Of a stretch of 64,000 nucleotides of DNA, positions 32,985 through 46,610 are shown piece after piece. Position 1 is the stretch's first letter. Every line of letters begins with the position of its first letter. Position numbers and translations under genes: made by a program. The notes beneath the pieces were generated by a model. The model did no database searches. It was not told where the DNA came from and was given only the letters and a program-made list of their open reading frames with translations. The stretch covers positions 1-64,000 of the forward strand of contig MEHQ01004026.1 in assembly GCA_008828725.1 (NCBI GenBank). Direction: 5' to 3'. Source of the stretch: Saccharina japonica (taxonomy: Eukaryota; Sar; Phaeophyceae; Laminariales; Laminariaceae).

Positions 32985-33305
32985 TCTTTTTTTCTTTTTT
33001 TCCATCCCATTTATTATCTTCGCACTTCTGTCTTTCTCCCTCCCTAGTCGNAACTCAGATCCGGGGTCACAAAGTAGGCTCCTCTCCCTCCTCCCCCACT
33101 ACGGTTTTTGCCTTGGTTTTTATCGCGAGAAGATTTCAGCACTTTCTTCCCTCGTCAACTGTCGTCGAATTTTGCTTACCCACGCCATGATATGCGCTCT
33201 CGACAGACGGTGTCATTTGAGAATAAAAACCTCCATGGGGAGAATCGAACCCTCGACATCCGGGCCTACAGGCTTCGTGGCTACCGGTTAGACCACCGGG
33301 GTGAT
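32985..33305 (-). mobile_element. complete tRNA-derived SINE (copy A)
   Basis: About 320 bp. The minus-strand head contains TGGTCTAACCGG (A-box-like) and GGTTCGATTC (B box), followed by a 230-bp body and an A-rich tail. This is the best full-length copy in the window. An N sits at 33,051. Its A-rich end is where copies A and B stop matching. Confidence 0.8.
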
Positions 33306-36300
33306 ACAAGCGTATATACCCAGGGGTATAACACCAGACTTAAAAGTCTTATCCCTGGTAACCTTTTTTCTCTCACTAAACGAGAGTGCGACACGCAAAA
33401 CGCGCAGCGCACACCACATGCGTGTTGCACACATTTTACTTACCCTCTGTGCTGAGCTTCTCTGAATACATCGCAAAAGTGACCGCCAGCCTCGAGCCTG
33501 TACGGCAGCACATACTACATAGTCAAAACAAGTAACTGACTGTTGTTGTCGTTCTCGCGTCATCTACAATATATATATTTGTTACCAGGCATGCTTCACC
33601 CCTTGTGTATGCCAGGTATACAGCAACAGCAGTACGAGTAGCACGTGACAGATATTAAGAATCTCATGTTTCTGGCCAAGTAGTAGGTGTTATGTAACAC
33701 TGGGTGTGCTCCACACTACTAGAAGGTTGCATTCTTATTTCCCCCCAAACACCTCAGTCTCAAATTTTTAATCATCAGATTCTTACTACTTGTCTGTCGC
33801 GTACTGAAACCAGGAAGAGCTCTTCCACAAAAAACGAAACAATCCCGCTCATAAAAAAGGAACTCACAAGAAAGTCAGCCTGAGAAATTGAAAAAAAATA
33901 AGAAAGCTCTCAGCCTATTCAGTGCATAAGCTTTAAGAAAGTGACCTCTTCCTGTGCCTGGCCTGGGCCCAAGCCACCATTCATTGTACAGTACTAGGGA
34001 ACACATCTTCTCGGGGACATAAATAAGAAAACGCAGCAGCATAAGAAAGTGTGCTTTCAGCCCCGCGCAGAATAAGAAATTCAGCCTGAGCCCGATTTCA
34101 GGTTTGTTGTGACGGCCGTTACTCTGTACTGCTACGTATACATACAGCGCGGAAACCTACGGTATAAATAACAACATCAAACAGCTGTCCAGCCGAGGTA
34201 CAGGCCCAGCAGTTGAGCACAGACCGCTCCGTAAAAACAGACGGAACGGAGCAAGGGCGCACAAAAAAAAATGTTATCGACACCCCCCCCCCCCCCTCCT
34301 ATATTGGAGGGAAGAAACCGGACCGTTGTGATCTCAGAAATCAATAGGTCAAGTTTTTTTCTTATTTACCCCCCCTCCCCCCCCCGACCACCAGCGAAAA
34401 AAAAATAGGTGGGGTCTCTAAAACCAAGTTAAAAAGGGAACAAAAAACGAAGAAAAAAAAACAATTTCGCTCATTTCGTCCTGTGATCACAGCGATCCGG
34501 TTTGTTTTTCATTCTGACCTTCCTACGTGTGTGGTGTCGTTTTCTCTCTTTTTTTTCACGCCCCTGAACGGAGAAGTAAAAATAACCAGAAACCTATATA
34601 TTGTACGTACACACAATCACTGGACGAAATTTTCGAGAAATCGAACGTCATCCGAAGTATACCCACTATCTTGTACATGTTCATATTTTATTTACAACCC
34701 GCCCGTCTCCAAACCGTCTCCAACACGTCTCCAACCCAATCTGCTCCCAATACTATGGAGTATCTATCATGTTTACCCCACCAGGGGTATCCGATATTTT
34801 CAATATGAACCAGCACCCGCGCCCTACCTGCTATTCCCTAGACCTACTAAAGACGGGAGCGAGGCGGAGGTGAATATAACACGAAGAAGTTGGAAGTTTA
34901 TCATAAACAATGTATAGAAATTTGACCCCTCTCACTCTGGTTTATTTTGGATTCTGACCTTTTTCGGAGTTTTGTTTCGTCGTTTTCTCTTGCTGCCGCG
35001 CACCCTCGACCACACTCGAAATGCGAATAAAACGTGCAAAACACTATTATTATTTATAGTTGAATGAATGCATAATTCAGAACACTTGTTCAGCTCCTGG
35101 GGGACACGCAAAACGAAACTTGGGGGTCGAGTGTGGTGTCGGAACAAACCTCCGCAAGCAGTCTGCTACATACATACCTATGATATCATACATCACGGGG
35201 ATTTCCATATACGGTCGATAGGAGGGGCGGTAATGTATTTATGTTTTGAGGCCATCTGACAGGGGAGGAGGGCCGGCCGCACAATGCTGCTGCTTTAGTA
35301 TTATTAATAGTGTTTTGATTGGAACCAAAATTATTCGATCGCGCCCACACCACCGCCCACACCACGGTTGGCGGAGCTATACCCATACCCGCCTCACCAC
35401 CACCAACCAGTCGGCGAACGATGCCCCTGCCGCCATGCTTTTTTACTACATACTACCGGTATACGTTAGCATCATCTCACTTGCTTTATCCATTCGTTGT
35501 TTGCGTTTATTTTGTTTTCGTTCTTCTCTGTTTCACTCTCTGTGACCACAAAATTTGTATCTCTCTATGGTTCGGAATCAGGACAGACACTGGACTGGGT
35601 GTACTGATGTGGTTTGGTAGAAAGAACGGGTTTAACCTGAAGACAACACACACATGGTAGAACCACTGAGACCGTTTTCGACCCGCTACACCCCTAAGGC
35701 TATACAACCCCCTCCGAATGCATTAATATCACCGCCGCCACTTTCGGCGCGCTTGTGAGATCGATGGCGCGTTCACCCGACCGACTGACAGAGGAGCGCC
35801 AGGCATGCGTGCGCACGCCTCCTTTTCGATCGCGGTCCTACTGCCGTCGAACTTTGAAGTTATCGTTGCATTAGGCTGGCCCTTCAAAAAAGGCTCACTC
35901 CTCCTGTGATCCCACCATTACGTCGGATCTTGTTGCTCCGTGTACTCACGACTAGCCCCCCGTGCTGCATGTCAACATATAGTATATGCTCGCGAGGGAA
36001 CGCGTGCCCGAAAACAGGTAGATGATATCTGGGCACCCAATACTGTAGCGTGTCCCGGAGGATTATACATGGCGGGCACGGAGGACAGCAGGACACACTT
36101 GGGGAAATGAAGCCCCAGAAACACACCTCGGATTGGTCTCAGTTACATACCTAGACTAGCTAGCTACCCTCTCGCACGAGACAATCGGTGTTGTTCACAG
36201 CGCTGCTGCTGCTACTTCCGTTCACTGGGTTGTTTGGTCTTGCGCGTGTTTGGTCGTGAGCTGTCGGTTTATCCTGAATGGTCGATATGTTTCCGAATGT

Positions 36301-36799
36301 CCTGTTTACTGTTTGTTCATCCCTTTTAAAAAAATATCGGGATGTGGAAACCGTAGGAATTCGGCTTCAGCCATCTCACAAGTATTACCTGTTTTTTGGC
36401 GTGGTCTACATGTTTTCGTAATTAACCGTGCTCTCCCTACGACGTACGATTATCAAGATGCGCGATGTTCTGCACTCAATGGTAGATACACCCGAGGATG
36501 TCGGGACGTTTTAGGTAGATATGTCCCGCAGTCCCCGCTGGTATACACGCCACACTAACTACAAGTAAGAGTAACATCAATAAGGTAAGTCCTGTATAAT
36601 ATGCAGCGATATATACTGATTTCCTTATGTATTAAAACGCTATTACACACAACTCGCAACCCCATGTGAAGAAGAATACACCCCAGGGGACTTTTTCTTG
36701 TGCAAACATTGTCTGCAGAAGGCGCCTATGTAGTGCCTGTGTGCGCACAGTTAGGCGCGAGTCGGCGACGGACGAAACTGCTGCATCGTCCTTGCAATT
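33306..36799. other. copy A segment without recognisable gene
   Basis: Holds poly-C runs near 34,285 and 34,375, polypyrimidine tracts, and a diverged retroposon tail at about 35,530-35,655 (TGTACTGATGTGGTTTGGTA, GGTTTAACCTGAAGACAACA). The short open frames match no known family. Copy B counterpart: 49,841-53,330. Confidence 0.5.
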
Positions 36800-36905
36800 A
36801 CAACGAAGGCGTGCTGCGAACGGGGGAGGGGGGAGGAGTGCCTGCTCTATGATCCCTGATCTGACATACAAGGGGAAGGGAGGCGGAGAACGTAGTACAA
36901 AGAAA
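36800..36905 (+). mobile_element. diverged SINE body (copy A)
   Basis: GGGGGAGGGGGGAGGAG, ATGATCCCTGATCTGACATA and GGGAAGGGAGGCGGAG parallel the common body at reduced identity; an older insertion. Copy B: 53,333-53,438. Confidence 0.4.
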
Positions 36906-39845
36906 ACATAAGGGATGGCAAACTAAAGCAGTTGGGGCTGTTGCAAGATGCTGGGACGCTCGGACGTTACCTCCCGCATTTCCCGCTGGTTTGAGCTGTC
37001 GTAAATATATTACGATCGTGCGATGGTGCACGACCGTGGGGCACCGTCGTGCTACGTGTCAAAGCTCGACGACGTCATGCATCACCTTGATCTTGGCACT
37101 GAAAGGAATGCCGTGCTAGCTTATAAAGGAGCGACATCGGGGTAGTGCGACGTGAAGGTAGTACTCATTTTGTAAGCCTGGAGATTATAACATGCTCCTC
37201 CCACCTGATGGCGATATCTTGCAGAACCGTGCTTTTTATTTTTGATAGACTTGTTGGTACGCGTTGTGCTAGTTTCCCCAAGCGCAACCACCTGTGCACT
37301 TCGATCTAGTATCTAGGGGAGGGGGGCATCACACCAACTTCGGTAACTTCTCCTGGGTTTCGTAGTTTTCTTCATACCTGAGACTTGTTTTCTTAGTGCT
37401 CTTTTTTACTATGCCACGTGTCCTGTTCTGTACAGAAGGATACAGTAACCGTGTCGCAGTCATACTGCAAACGGTACGTCGCCACCCCGCCCTGTCGCAC
37501 AGGCGTTTCAACTATAGATACTGATTCCATGACCTCTCTTTCTGTACTTCTGTGTGCATGTTTTACAACAGGTGCTGTTGGCATGAGGTCTCCCTGTCTG
37601 TCCTGGTGGATGGAACAGCCCAGGCGTTGTTATGCGGGGTACCCAATTGCTCAAGGAGTGGGCAGTGGTACTGAAGCTGATCGGAGCCCTCTGCACGATT
37701 GGCATTGCCTTGATGTACACAGGGAAACTTAAATCCGGCCCTCTTTCCATACTCTGCCTACCGCTGTTCTGAACCTTCCACGTCCTCGGCAGTGTCTCGA
37801 CTGCCAAATATGTTGGGCCAACCTGGCGCCCTGTTAGGGTGGAAAGACAGAGTTGTCTCTACCAGGAACCCGATAAGCGAAACAGTTCTTAAAGTAAATT
37901 GTTTCGAACTATGTATTGACATGGTTTTCGCTTCGGCTTTCGTCCATTTGCAGTGTACTGACCTTTCGACTATTTCTAGGCAATGGGACAATGCTGTATG
38001 CACCGGCAAGAAAATGTGATTATCCCAATTGATTGTCCGGTACTCCTCCATGTGGATTACTGGGGTGGGAGTCCAAGTGCGTTTTTCTGCCACGAACGGT
38101 TGCGTGGAACAACAAGAAGTCCGAAGTGTTCCTGCCCTATTGATGCACGTGGCCGCGACGCCTGTCGATCGGTATCGACGGTACCTCATGTGCTGCTGTC
38201 GTGCAGAGTCTATCTGACCGGCGCATCAATCTTGCTGTAATATCCGTGCCTTCCACTCGTTTTCAAGTTTATGTCTGCTTGCTCCAATATGCGAACTCGC
38301 GATGATCCGGCGACTAACACTCACGGTGAAACATTACTCGCGGGCTGGCCCGGGTAACGGTGCTGTGTCAAGCCCTGCGGACTTCTCGGCACCTGCGAAA
38401 TATCTCTGTCGGGGCAGACGCGTGCTACGATAGAGGTCGTACTTGTTGGGTTGATTTTGTTTCTGAACGATGTATTATATACTGTAGGCTGCTTAACCCG
38501 AACTCGTCGGTATTTTTTTCCTTGTGCAGCAAACTTTTTTTATTGTTTACGAAGGCCCTGAGATTGTTCGCCGGATAGCACTTTGTTTCCTCCCAAATCC
38601 GTTTTTCTTTTTTTTGTGAGGTATAGAGTTTCTCAACTAACCACCCTCGTAATCCCACGGTAGGGGTACCACTTTTAGGCTCAATATTTTCTGGCCGGTT
38701 GTGCTCCTCACGTGAGTAACCACCGGATACTAGTACTATTTACAGGTTTATTCGTTTTTGGACCACCGCATTGGAAGGTTTGGTCGGGTTGCGCTAGCGA
38801 ATGTTTCCGAAGTCACGTTTCGGGTGAGATATTAAGCTCCTCATGTGAGGAGCTCAGAAAATTCTGCTGCACCCCTACCGTGGGATGACTGTGGCAAACA
38901 AACAACACGATGCAACTCCACCGAAGCATGCGTCGGCAGTCACCCATGAAACCTCGCAGACGTTCCTGGCGAACGGCAGTTCTCGCATTTTCAGTGCCCC
39001 CCTCGGCCCCAAGCCGCACATCTTCCACCCCTGCCTCCGCTCGCCTGGGGGGTTCTGAACCGCACGGCAACCGTTGACCGGGTTCCTCCTGCTTCGACTA
39101 TTGCCTTCGCAGTCAGGGCTACGCTCTGATGCTGTTACTGTTCTTGGTTTGACCAGAGCACCGGAGGCGACGATGGCTGCTGGCGCGTCACAGCCAAAGA
39201 CTGCGTTACCATGGCGCCCCGGATGCTACAAGCCGGCAGGGGCAGTGCTCGCCGCGCCGTGCGTATTCGCACGCTCCAGACCATGTAGTCCACTCTCGTA
39301 CGCTAGTTTCGACGAACGCGGGTGCCCGTCCACATCTGGTCTTGTGCGGCTGGTATACTCGGTTCGCCAGCGCCTGCTTTTCGTTTGTTTGTCTCATTTA
39401 CCACGCTGACTACGTGTTCGAGCACCCGGTTCAACGTCTGCTCAACTGTCCCCGAGGAGGTCCAAGCGTTGTGGCCCATCTGCGCCTTGGGCAGATGAAG
39501 ACCGGGGTTCGGGTCGTGCCACGGCAGGAGGTGAACTCCTTTGGCCCAAACGTTTTATCTCTGGCAAGGCTCTTCAATCAGGCTGTTGATACGATATGGA
39601 GCGCTATCCGGCTTTTCACCTCTGCGTGTAGGCCGCTAGGTGCGAGCGCCTCTGATCCCAACTTAAACTTGGACTTGGAAACTTTATAATGGCGCAGCGG
39701 AATGAAACAAAGGACGATGGTGTATACCGCGAAGCCAAAGTTCATGGGATCTTCATACTGCAAAGAAAGAGAGTAGTCGCTCGGCCGAGTGGATCTTGGG
39801 GGCAAACAGGAAATAACGTCAAAGTGACCCCCCTGCCGTGCTACG
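36906..39845. other. copy A right end without recognisable gene
   Basis: Moderate GC. Several 100-140-codon frames occur on both strands (for example minus 37,758-38,189), repeated in copy B, without domain resemblance. About 38,400-39,600 has diverged relatives at 58,380-58,760 and, in part, 4,150-4,290. Confidence 0.45.
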
Positions 39846-40164
39846 NTAACTTGAAAATTCGATTGGAAACTGTTGCCGTTTTCCGATGCCTGAGGACGTT
39901 CCAGGCAAACCAGGCCAGGGACACTGTGGCATGTGGTGCTTATTCAAGCACCTCACATCTGCTGACGATATGTCTGATGCGTTTTAACCGTAATTTTGTC
40001 CTTGCTTCTTCATAAAATGCAGAACATTCTAAGGTAGCCGGGACCACGTGTACAAGAGGATAATCCGAGCGGGTTACATGCACATTTTGAGTAGATTGGC
40101 GCATGTATGGTACCAGAACACGGACTCCGGCGGCCCTCCGGGGGCCCCCCGGGGCCCCCCCGGG

Positions 40165-40193
40165 TAGGGGTTAGGGCTTAACCCTAACCCTAA
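40165..40193. repeat. head-to-head telomere-like motif (copy B)
   Basis: Same arrangement as 21,417-21,445: GGGGTTAGGG, then TTAACCCTAACCCTAA. Confidence 0.7.
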
Positions 40194-40434
40194 GGCGATG
40201 TGGTGCCTGTCAGACCACCGGGGCGATAGACAATTCCATACTTATCATCAGGACGTACACCGTGTATATGTGACCTCTACCTTGAGTTCCACAGATGTCA
40301 GATTTTGTTCCCCTCAAAACCCGTAGTTCGCGCGATCGAAGTGTCCCACTCAGCTTGCAAACATGACTTTCGATCAAATCCTCGATCTCACAGCTGTGTT
40401 TTTTTTTTTCTAATTTCAATATCACATGAACAAT

Positions 40435-40568
40435 ATGGAGAATCGAACCCTCGACCTCAACCTTAGTGCTGTTCGAGGTTAACCACTAGACCACCGCAGC
40501 GACCGGCTCAGGCGCTTATACCATTGACCTCAACCACTAGACCACCGGGGCGACCGGCTTAGGCGCTC
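40435..40568 (-). mobile_element. tRNA-like SINE heads, two in tandem (copy B)
   Basis: Duplicate of 21,680-21,815 with the same A and B box words; not a functional tRNA by lack of acceptor pairing. Confidence 0.6.
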
Positions 40569-40571
40569 TCC

Positions 40572-40646
40572 ACAAGCACACAAGTAAAAGTTGGTGCTAT
40601 CATCAGAGAATAATAAATCCAGACCAATATCCCTGTTGTATAACGT
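40572..40646. other. copy B deletion/insertion joint
   Basis: A short stretch matching 22,815-22,885 is joined at ACG directly to sequence matching 24,720 onward. Relative to copy A, 1,834 bp (22,886-24,719) are missing, with a 3-bp ACG microhomology at the joint. Confidence 0.7.
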
Positions 40647-41063
40647 TTTTCTACTCGCCGTACGTAGGTTTTTATTATCTTGTAGGCACTTTTTTTTTCT
40701 AATATTATTATTATCATCATCTTTGCCATCCGATAACGTGCAGCATGAGCTTTTAACGTTGATCACTCATAACATTCCCGAAAGCAGAAAACCACGGAAA
40801 CCAAGGAAACCTATGCTCTATTCGCTGTACCAGCTCCGCTATACTCGTGGCCGAAAGAAATATAGAGGTTTTTTACCTGGTTTTCAGGCGTATATTCGAG
40901 CATGTATAGCATTTTTTCGCGGGGCGCAACAAAGCGTGTTGCACTGCGCTCAACATGCATTGCGTTTCCTGTTGCGGTGCACGCAACAGATGCCGAACCA
41001 CAAATTAGTGCCCTGAGATGTATACGAGTATACCATAATTACGAACAAAAAGACACTTCGTAC

Positions 41064-41529
41064 CAGGGCATTAATTAGGTGTTGCGCTGTTGCGCTGGCG
41101 CAACATTTGGTCAAAATAACCGTTTTGCGCAACAGTCGTCGCGAGGCTGGTTGCGCGCAGCACAACACGCGTTTTTGGGCGCGCAGCGTTTTCGCCGCAG
41201 GCGAAAACAATTGTTGAGAGTTTTTTTGTCGCCGGAGTCGAGGAAAATTTTTGGGGGTCTTTTTTTATTGATAATTAGTCGTAATTGAACATCTTACAGG
41301 CCCCTTGTCCGATTCGCCATAGTCGAAAACAAAAATTAGGCACATTTTGCTATTCGCCGTAGCCAAAAAATAAATTAAAAGGCCTTTTACTTAGTTTTGA
41401 GGCGTATAGTCGCGCACATCGCAAAATGCGCGCAACACGTGCCACAGGCGTGTTGCGCTGCACGCAACACTCGTTGAGTCGCCTGTTGCACTGCGCGCAA
41501 CAGACGCCGAGCCACTAATTAATGCCCTG
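41064..41529 (+). mobile_element. hAT-like nonautonomous element (copy B)
   Basis: Duplicate of 25,137-25,602 with the same CTTCGTAC flanks, so it was in place before the duplication. Confidence 0.8.
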
Positions 41530-41686
41530 CTTCGTACTCGTAATAAAAACGATAAATTATGAAAATAAACAAAAAACAAATGATGGAAAGAGACCAGAAG
41601 CGCTGCTATTATAAGTAATAATATTTTAAATACGTATAAGAAGAAAAACCTAGAAAAAACATACGTACGTGCTACGTGCCTAACCC

Positions 41687-41832
41687 TCGCGATAAAAATG
41701 CAAGGCAAGAACCGTAGCGGGGGAGGAGGGAGAAGAGCCTACTTTGTGACCCCGGATCTGATTTACGACGATTAGGAAGGAGAGAGAAAGGAAGGGCGAA
41801 GATAATAAATGGAATGGACGAAAAAAAAAAAA
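41687..41832 (+). mobile_element. 5'-truncated SINE, plus orientation (copy B)
   Basis: Duplicate of 25,750-25,905, with ATTTACG in place of AGTTACG. Confidence 0.7.
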
Positions 41833-42892
41833 GAGGAACAGATATGTACGTACAACTATTGCATGGGCGCAAAAATAACGAAGAAGAGAGGTGGAAGATA
41901 CTGGCTTAGGACGGCGGGGGAAAAAGGAAACAAAAGGAGGAGCAAGGCAAAACGCAAGAAAGAAGAGAGAAGAGAAAGGAGAAAAATTGTTCTCAAGGCG
42001 ATAAAAGCAACAGGGGTTCCCGTCTCTGGCTCGTCTCCGCTACGAAACCGATACGGGGACCATGCCACACTTTCTGCCATCTCCTTCCTACTCTCGTCAA
42101 TAGCAGTGTCAACGGTCGGTATTAGCCCTGCCACCCCTCCCCCCACCCCCCACCAGTCAACAACTCAACAAGAAACAAAAAGTACCTGGTAACAAATAAC
42201 TGAAAATGTGCCAAACACAAACCAGCTGCGAGTATACTACTGTATGAAGCTACCCTACGTACATATACCTGGTACGCCAAATACTACTATTAATACGACG
42301 AGCACGTTTAACAACCGTATTTTGACTACGAGTAAAATATTAACTCATTCAAAACTGAAAAAAAATGTCCCAAACTTATTTTAAGTAGTTGTCCCCAAAT
42401 TCGGGCGACCAGTTCCTAAGGGGTTAAGCCCTAATATTAATATTCAATATTGTTCTCTATTGAAAAAAGTTAGGTAAAATATACTATGTTACGAGGTTTG
42501 TTACGGGGTTGATGGCGTTCTGTATCGATACTGGTATGAATATGATATATATACGAGTACATGCTTGTATAGGCATGCATACGTAAACACTTCAGTCAAA
42601 AAGCCAGTGACCCTCGGATGAGCTTCTGCTCTCGGCGGAAGCCTGAAGAAGTCTTGGCGTTGAGCAGTGTGTCAAACCCTCTCCCACGCTAAATGGTATA
42701 TCTTGCTTTGCCGTACGCACATACCAGGTACACGAGTGCTCGTACTGCAGCACGTGGTATATTTGATTCATACTCTGGTTCTTCTCTTTTCCTTTGTCTC
42801 ACCGTCTGTTACACCAGATTATATTTTGCTTCTCTCTAGGATTAGGAATCAGGACAGACTGGGCGTACCGATGTAAAATTGGAGGTAGAAAT

Positions 42893-43394
42893 CAGGGCAT
42901 TGGTTAGTTGTAAGGCGTCTGTCGCGCGCCGCGCCGGAGGCGAAAAAATGGTGATCTATGCGCGAATATACGCCTCATAACTATTGAAGTAAAAAGCCTT
43001 TCATTTTTTTTTTGGCTTCGTACGGCGAATGGAAAAAAGTGCCTCGAAAAGAAAAAAAGCCTACGGCGGATAGCAAAAGGTGCCTAATTTTTCCTTTTCG
43101 ACTATGTCGAATGGGGCAAGGGGCCTAAAAGGTGTTCAATTACGGCTAATTATTAGGAAAAAAGACCCACAAAACATTTTTTTGCCTACGGCGAGATATA
43201 CACGCGCAACAAAAAACATAGTCTGCGGCGAAAAATATTGCCGCGCCCAAAATCGCGTGTTGCGCTGCCTCGCGGCGACTACTACGAGTACTGCTGTTGC
43301 GCAGAACGGTCTTTTGACCCAAATGTTGCGCCCGCGCAACAGCAGTAGCGCAGTAGCGCGACCCCTGATTAAAAATTAATGCTGAATGCCCTAC
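42893..43394 (-). mobile_element. hAT-like nonautonomous element (copy B)
   Basis: Duplicate of 26,965-27,467 with the same GTAGAAAT flanks. Confidence 0.7.
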
Positions 43395-43668
43395 GTAGAA
43401 ATAACGGGTTAAATGTGAAGACCACACACACATATGTACTATTCATATTTATATTTCAAGACACTGCTGTTGTATTATAATTCATTTTGACACGAGAGGG
43501 ACACGATATACCAGGTGTACATGTAGACGAGTACTACAGCAGCAGTAGTAGGTATATAATCTGGGTTGTCTACGAACTTAAAAAACTTACGAGCGGCCTA
43601 CTCGTACTGCTGTTATAAGGTTTAGATTGGTTAGGTATATGGTTAACCGGGTTCGTAGCCAAGTTGCA

Positions 43669-43875
43669 TTTTTTTTTTTTTTTTTTTTTTTGCTCCATCC
43701 CATTTATTATCTTCGCCCTTCCTTTCTCTCTCCTCCCTAGTCGTAACTCAGATCCGGGGTCACAAAGTAGACTCCTCTCCCTCCTCCCCCACTACTGTTC
43801 TTGCCTTGCATTTTTATCGCGAGAAGATTTCAGCCCTTTCTTCCCTCGTCGACTCGCATCGAATTGCGCCTACCA
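43669..43875 (-). mobile_element. SINE body with long poly-T edge (copy B)
   Basis: Duplicate of 27,738-27,955; a few single-base differences. Confidence 0.75.
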
Positions 43876-44223
43876 AAAGTCACTAATAGTCACGGTCATT
43901 AGTATTTGCCTCAGAAGGCAGAAAAGTGCTCGTACCCCTATCGTAGAAATGCCTCTGCATGTGGAACGATTCCTAATCAGTGTCGATGTTTATAATGCTG
44001 TGCCTAACACAGGACGTTCAGGATAGATTCGGGTATTTGTCAATTGACGTGATGGCTTTGGTTGGCTGTTCTTTTTCAACTGTGTGCCCGTGGACTGTCA
44101 TTCTGGCAGCACTTCAGACAGCAGCTGCGTGCTCCATCTTGTTCCCACGCATACCGTGTGTTTTTGTACAGACAGCACTTCAGACAGTAGTTACGCTGTA
44201 GTCGGCAAATTCATTGGTAAAGA

Positions 44224-44245
44224 GGGGGGGGGGGGGGGGGGGGGG
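44224..44245 (+). repeat. poly-G run of 22 (copy B)
   Basis: Counterpart of 28,292-28,313. Confidence 0.9.
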
Positions 44246-45244
44246 CGATGCTTCTGTAGTCGAATGGAGATTGGGGGCGTGTGGTTCAGGTTTGGACACG
44301 CATAACATGCTGTAGGGATTTTAGGTGTACCTCTTCGGACTTGTGTATCCTTTCCCTGCTAAGTGTGCGTGTTCTTTAGGATTCTCTGATGGCTCTAGCA
44401 CTTTTGTGGCCACGGGCTGTGATCCTGCTAGATCAGACCATACGGATTAGCAACTGAAACGAGTTTAATGTGAAGACAACAACAACAACAACAACTACTG
44501 CTCTTGTGTGATCGTAAAAGCGCCGGTGCACCGACATGAAAAAATAACCAAGAAGAGCTACGTACAGGTAGTAGGTATTGCGATGCGTATAAAGCGATGT
44601 GTACGTACGACGTGAACGTATCTGGTATAAAATACGATTACGACTCGTACAATACGTATAATACATACGGACACTATATATAGTATGTCATAGCATACGG
44701 ATACTTAAGGGGTTTATATGTCATCAGCGATGCAAGAAATTTAACTATCCCCATTTATGTTAATTTTTTTATATTTTTTTTTTTTTTTTTTTTCCTTTAA
44801 GTGAGGAGAAAACAATACCTTGGCTGGTACTAGAAAGGTATATGCGGAAAGTATCCTGTGGTCTTATGTGTTGAAAAATAGTGTTTGGTATCGATAACTT
44901 TGCACTAACTATTAATAATTGATAGTCGGATATATAAACACAACCTGGCTTCGCTTAATACATACCACGCAGTGTGTAACGTATTATGGCTGTATAAAAT
45001 ATACCGGGATTCGAACTCACGAAATCAACTCTATTCATAGGACAGTCGAGGGTCACTACCTTTGACTATTATCATCACATACTAACAGTGAAATAATTAC
45101 TGTATATGAATAATTTGATTCGTATTTATCGTAGGGTATAAGTAATTTAGTAGACGAGTGACAGTAATTATTATATACCCTTGGTAGCTATTAAAGATAC
45201 TGCCTTGTATGTACTTCCTTGTATATCTACGGTAATTTAACTAG

Positions 45245-45622
45245 ATGTCGCATCTCATCTGGGAGAAGCACGACATTTTTTTTTCTTTTCATTTTGTCAT
45301 GCTTTTGTTTGGTTGCTTGATTGTTGATTTGCTTCAGTATGTTTACTTTCTATTATTTTTTCCTTTTCGCTTTTTTCTTTCTTTTCTCTTTTTTTCTCTT
45401 GCATGCACCTGGATTGCTAGCAGGGTAGGTCTTGCCTGTCGTATATGGCATTGCATTGTCTGCTCTGCTTACTGCACTGAGCGTAGTATCTCTGTGTCGT
45501 AGTTTTGTGACCACAGAACTGGTACCTTTTTAGGATGAAGAATCGGCACGGACACTGGGTGTGCCGGATGTCGACGGGTAGAAAGGAAGGTTTAATGTGA
45601 AGAACACACACACACACACAGA
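45245..45622 (+). mobile_element. retroposon 3' segment with CA tail (copy B)
   Basis: Duplicate of 29,314-29,692, with a longer CA run. Confidence 0.65.
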
Positions 45623-46610
45623 TACGTAGCCAACCGGGGAGGGGCGACGGCTCAATGTAAAAAGCACCTTATCAAAATAATATCGTAGGGATTATCTTCA
45701 TACCACACACTACACACTATTTTACTGTACGTACAAAATCCGCATAATTCAAGATTCATTAATTTGGTGGATGAACACGACGACCAGTGGGAATGAATCA
45801 AAATTAACATTCGAGATAACCCACACGATTGGTATTGCATGGTGTACGCGTATACATGCATACGGCATGACAGAACATCTGGCTCTAAAAGTGAGCAACA
45901 CGGGGTAAAACCTCTCGTGTCCATGTCACCACACGGCGTGCGCCTCGCACTGCTTCATGGTGTAGAAGATTGCTGACTGCTGCCGGCAAAGCTCGAGTGA
46001 CTTCTTCAGCTGCACTTTACTGCTACAGTAAAAAATATCACTCGTAAAAAGGAATAAAACGCTTTATTTTAATAATGCTGCCAGAAAAAACCTACATTCA
46101 TGTACGTACATGTACAGAGATCCAGCAGGAACGGTAAAGTTCTGCCTTGCTACATACCTGGTACATAGTTGTGATACCAGTACGTATCGTCTGATATAAT
46201 TGATATAATACGTACGCACTGCTTCTTTTTGTCGCCCTATTCGATTTCTTCGCATCGTACATATGATGCAGACTTCATATATCGCATCGTACTATTAATA
46301 CTATGCCATGATGTTCTGGCCTGCACGGCCTGCTGACTGCTCTATGCCCTATGCACCAACGTAAGAGTATAAGAGTATACGAGTGTACACATGTACGATA
46401 CGTACATACGTACAAGTATTTTGTATTTATATATTTATAGAAAAACAGGGTACTTTCTCTGTTGGTAAAATCTGTAGCCTGCTGTACCATGTACTCGTAA
46501 AACTCATGTCTAGGTATACACGTATAGAGCAAAAAGCAAAAGCCAAACAACATACAGCAGCTATCATCAAGACGATACCAGGGCACTCGTAACGGTACAG
46601 CAGCACTCAC

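Larger units (their letters stand above)
21101..39845. repeat. tandem segmental duplication, copy A
   Basis: Starts ACTTGAAAATTCGATTGG and ends CCCCCTGCCGTGCTACG; directly followed, after a single N, by copy B in the same orientation. Aligned blocks are 21,101-21,814, 22,815-22,885, 24,720-32,497 and 32,998-39,845. Blocks 21,815-22,814 and 22,886-24,719 have no counterpart in copy B, and 32,498-32,997 is replaced there by other sequence. Elsewhere differences are sparse single bases and small indels. Confidence 0.9.

Noticed and set aside
33230-33305. Apparent tRNA gene on the minus strand (good A and B boxes)
   Set aside because: No acceptor stem closes, and the head continues into the shared SINE body with an A-rich tail.
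37758-38189. 143-codon minus-strand frame, also in copy B (54,291-54,722)
   Set aside because: Its presence in both copies only reflects the duplication; no domain or splice evidence.
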